From positions 5,644,992 to 5,708,991 of the forward strand of contig NC_134441.1 in NCBI RefSeq assembly GCF_030867145.1: 64,000 nucleotides of DNA. Direction: 5' to 3'. Both the position numbers and the translations under genes were made by a program. The stretch's first letter is position 1. Each line of letters begins with the position of its first letter. The notes under the pieces were generated by a model, which was not told the DNA's origin, ran no database searches, and saw nothing but the letters and a program-made list of their open reading frames with translations. This document shows, piece after piece, positions 62,949-64,000 of the stretch. This stretch comes from Opisthocomus hoazin (lineage: Eukaryota > Chordata > Aves > Opisthocomiformes > Opisthocomidae).

Positions 62949-64000
62949 AACAGAGCCCCGAGAACCTGAACAGAGACCCCAGGACCCCAACAGAGCCCCC
63001 AGGACCAGAACAGAACCCCCAGGAACCCAACAGAGGCCCCAGGACCCCAAGAGAGGCCCCAGGACCCCAACAGAGCCCCCAGGACAACAAAAGAGCCCCC
63101 AGGACCACAACAGAGCCCCCAGGACAACAGCAGAGTCCCCAGGACACGAACAGAGCCCCCAGGAACCCAACAGAGATCCCAGAACCTGAACAGAGCCCCC
63201 GGAAAACAACAGAGCCCCCAGGACAAAAGCAGAATCCCCCAGGACAACAAAGAGCCCCCAGAACAAGAACAGAGCACCCAGCACAACAACAGAACCCCCA
63301 GGACCCAAACAGAGCCCCCAGGACAACAACAGAGCCCCCAGGAAAAAAACAGAGCCCCCAGAACGCGAATAGAGCCCCCAGGACCACAACAGAGCCCCCA
63401 GGACTACAACAGAGCCCCCATAACGACAACAGAGCCCCCAGGACCCCAACAGAGCCCCAAGGACAACAACAGAGCCGCCAAGAAAACAACAGAGCCCCCA
63501 GGACAACAACAGTTCCCCCAGGACGACAACAGAGATCCCAGGACAACAACAAAGCCCCGAAAAGACGAACAGAGCTTCCAGGAAAACAACAGAGCCCCCA
63601 GGACAACAACAGAGCCCCCCGGAAAACAACAGAGCCCCCAAGAAACGAACAGAGCCCCCAGGACACGAACAGAGCCCCCAAGACACGAACACAGCCCCCA
63701 GGACACGAACACAGCCCCCAGGACCACAACAGAGCCCCCAGGACAACAGCAGAGAACCCAGGACAACAACAGAGCCCCCAGGACAACAACAGAGAACCCA
63801 GGACAACAACAGAGCCCCCAAAACCACACAGAGCCCCCAGGACAACAACAGAGCCCCCAGGAGAACAACAGAGCTCCAGGAGCCCAACAGAGCCCCCAGG
63901 ACAACAACAGAACCCCCCAGGACAACAACAGAACCCCCAGGACCAGAACAGAGCCCCCAGGACACCAACAGAGCCCCCAGGACACCAATAGAGCCTCCAG

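Larger units (their letters stand above)
50440..64000. repeat. Large 20-base minisatellite, T-depleted on the + strand
   Basis: Nearly every 20 bases the unit CAGAGCCCCCAGGACAACAA recurs, with frequent variants such as GGACCCCAA, GGACACGAA and GGACCACAA in the second half. About 680 units fill 13.56 kb, and the array runs off the window end. The consensus has no T on the + strand, so neither strand can easily form a stop codon, which explains the long open frames in all six readings. Because 20 is not a multiple of 3, each frame of a strand reads the same 20-residue cycle (around QSPQDNNRAPRTTTEPPGQQ forward). The - strand carries a G5 run every 20 bases. No spacers of unique sequence occur, so it is not a CRISPR array, and no gene is supported in it. 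Confidence 0.97.

Noticed and set aside
60543-63968. A 1141-residue open reading frame on the - strand, and many others of 150-760 residues at 50.4-64 kb on both strands
   Set aside because: They arise because the repeat lacks T on one strand and A on the other. The products are pure 20-residue cycles, open in overlapping frames at once, with no start context, splice site or unique domain.
50440-64000. CRISPR-like appearance of a short regularly repeated sequence
   Set aside because: Units abut directly at a 20-base period with no unique spacers, no leader and no cas genes, and the DNA is vertebrate.

Overview
This is vertebrate nuclear DNA, almost certainly from a bird. The evidence is several CR1 LINE 3' ends with the bird/reptile-type tail of short direct repeats, a solo LTR resembling the common avian ERVL LTRs, compact GC-rich genes with long homopolymer C/G runs, and three genes whose products closely resemble vertebrate orthologues. 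The GC-rich, compact look fits a microchromosome. The species cannot be named from the sequence alone.

Left half (1-27,000): two NK-class homeobox genes lie in tandem on the + strand, each with two coding exons. The first is an NK2-class gene, best called NKX2-6 (exons 5323-5404 and 6786-7378). The second is NKX3-1 (exons 12082-12430 and 14345-14754), with a CCAAT/TATA promoter just upstream. The surrounding DNA is non-coding. It holds probable 3' UTRs, one CR1 fragment at 17.7 kb, a solo ERVL-type LTR with a 5-bp target-site duplication (22377-22790), and two AT-rich, motif-rich stretches that could be regulatory.

Middle (27,600-42,500): SLC25A37 (mitoferrin-1, the erythroid mitochondrial iron importer) lies on the - strand. 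Its four coding exons are 41413-41532, 33788-34016, 32208-32264 and 30512-31032, followed by a probable 2.9-kb 3' UTR. Its first exon sits in a CpG island with several CCAAT boxes. The start readable in this sequence gives 308 residues. A more likely start 85 bp upstream is thrown out of frame by a 14-base homopolymer. The order NKX2-6, NKX3-1, SLC25A37, with the homeobox pair facing the carrier gene, matches the human 8p21 arrangement.

Right part (42,500-64,000): no gene was found. A cluster of four CR1 copies (43.1-50.2 kb) is followed by a 20-bp minisatellite that fills 50.44 kb to the window end, about 13.5 kb and roughly 680 units. Its + strand is almost free of T, so stop codons are rare on both strands and long spurious ORFs appear in every frame. 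The array contains a 4.7-kb tandem duplication (53571-58279 and 58280-62948) that appears nearly identical except for a two-unit deletion. Older higher-order blocks occur at 50.9-53.5 kb. The array is the most unusual object in the window. I found no evidence of a new protein-based system.
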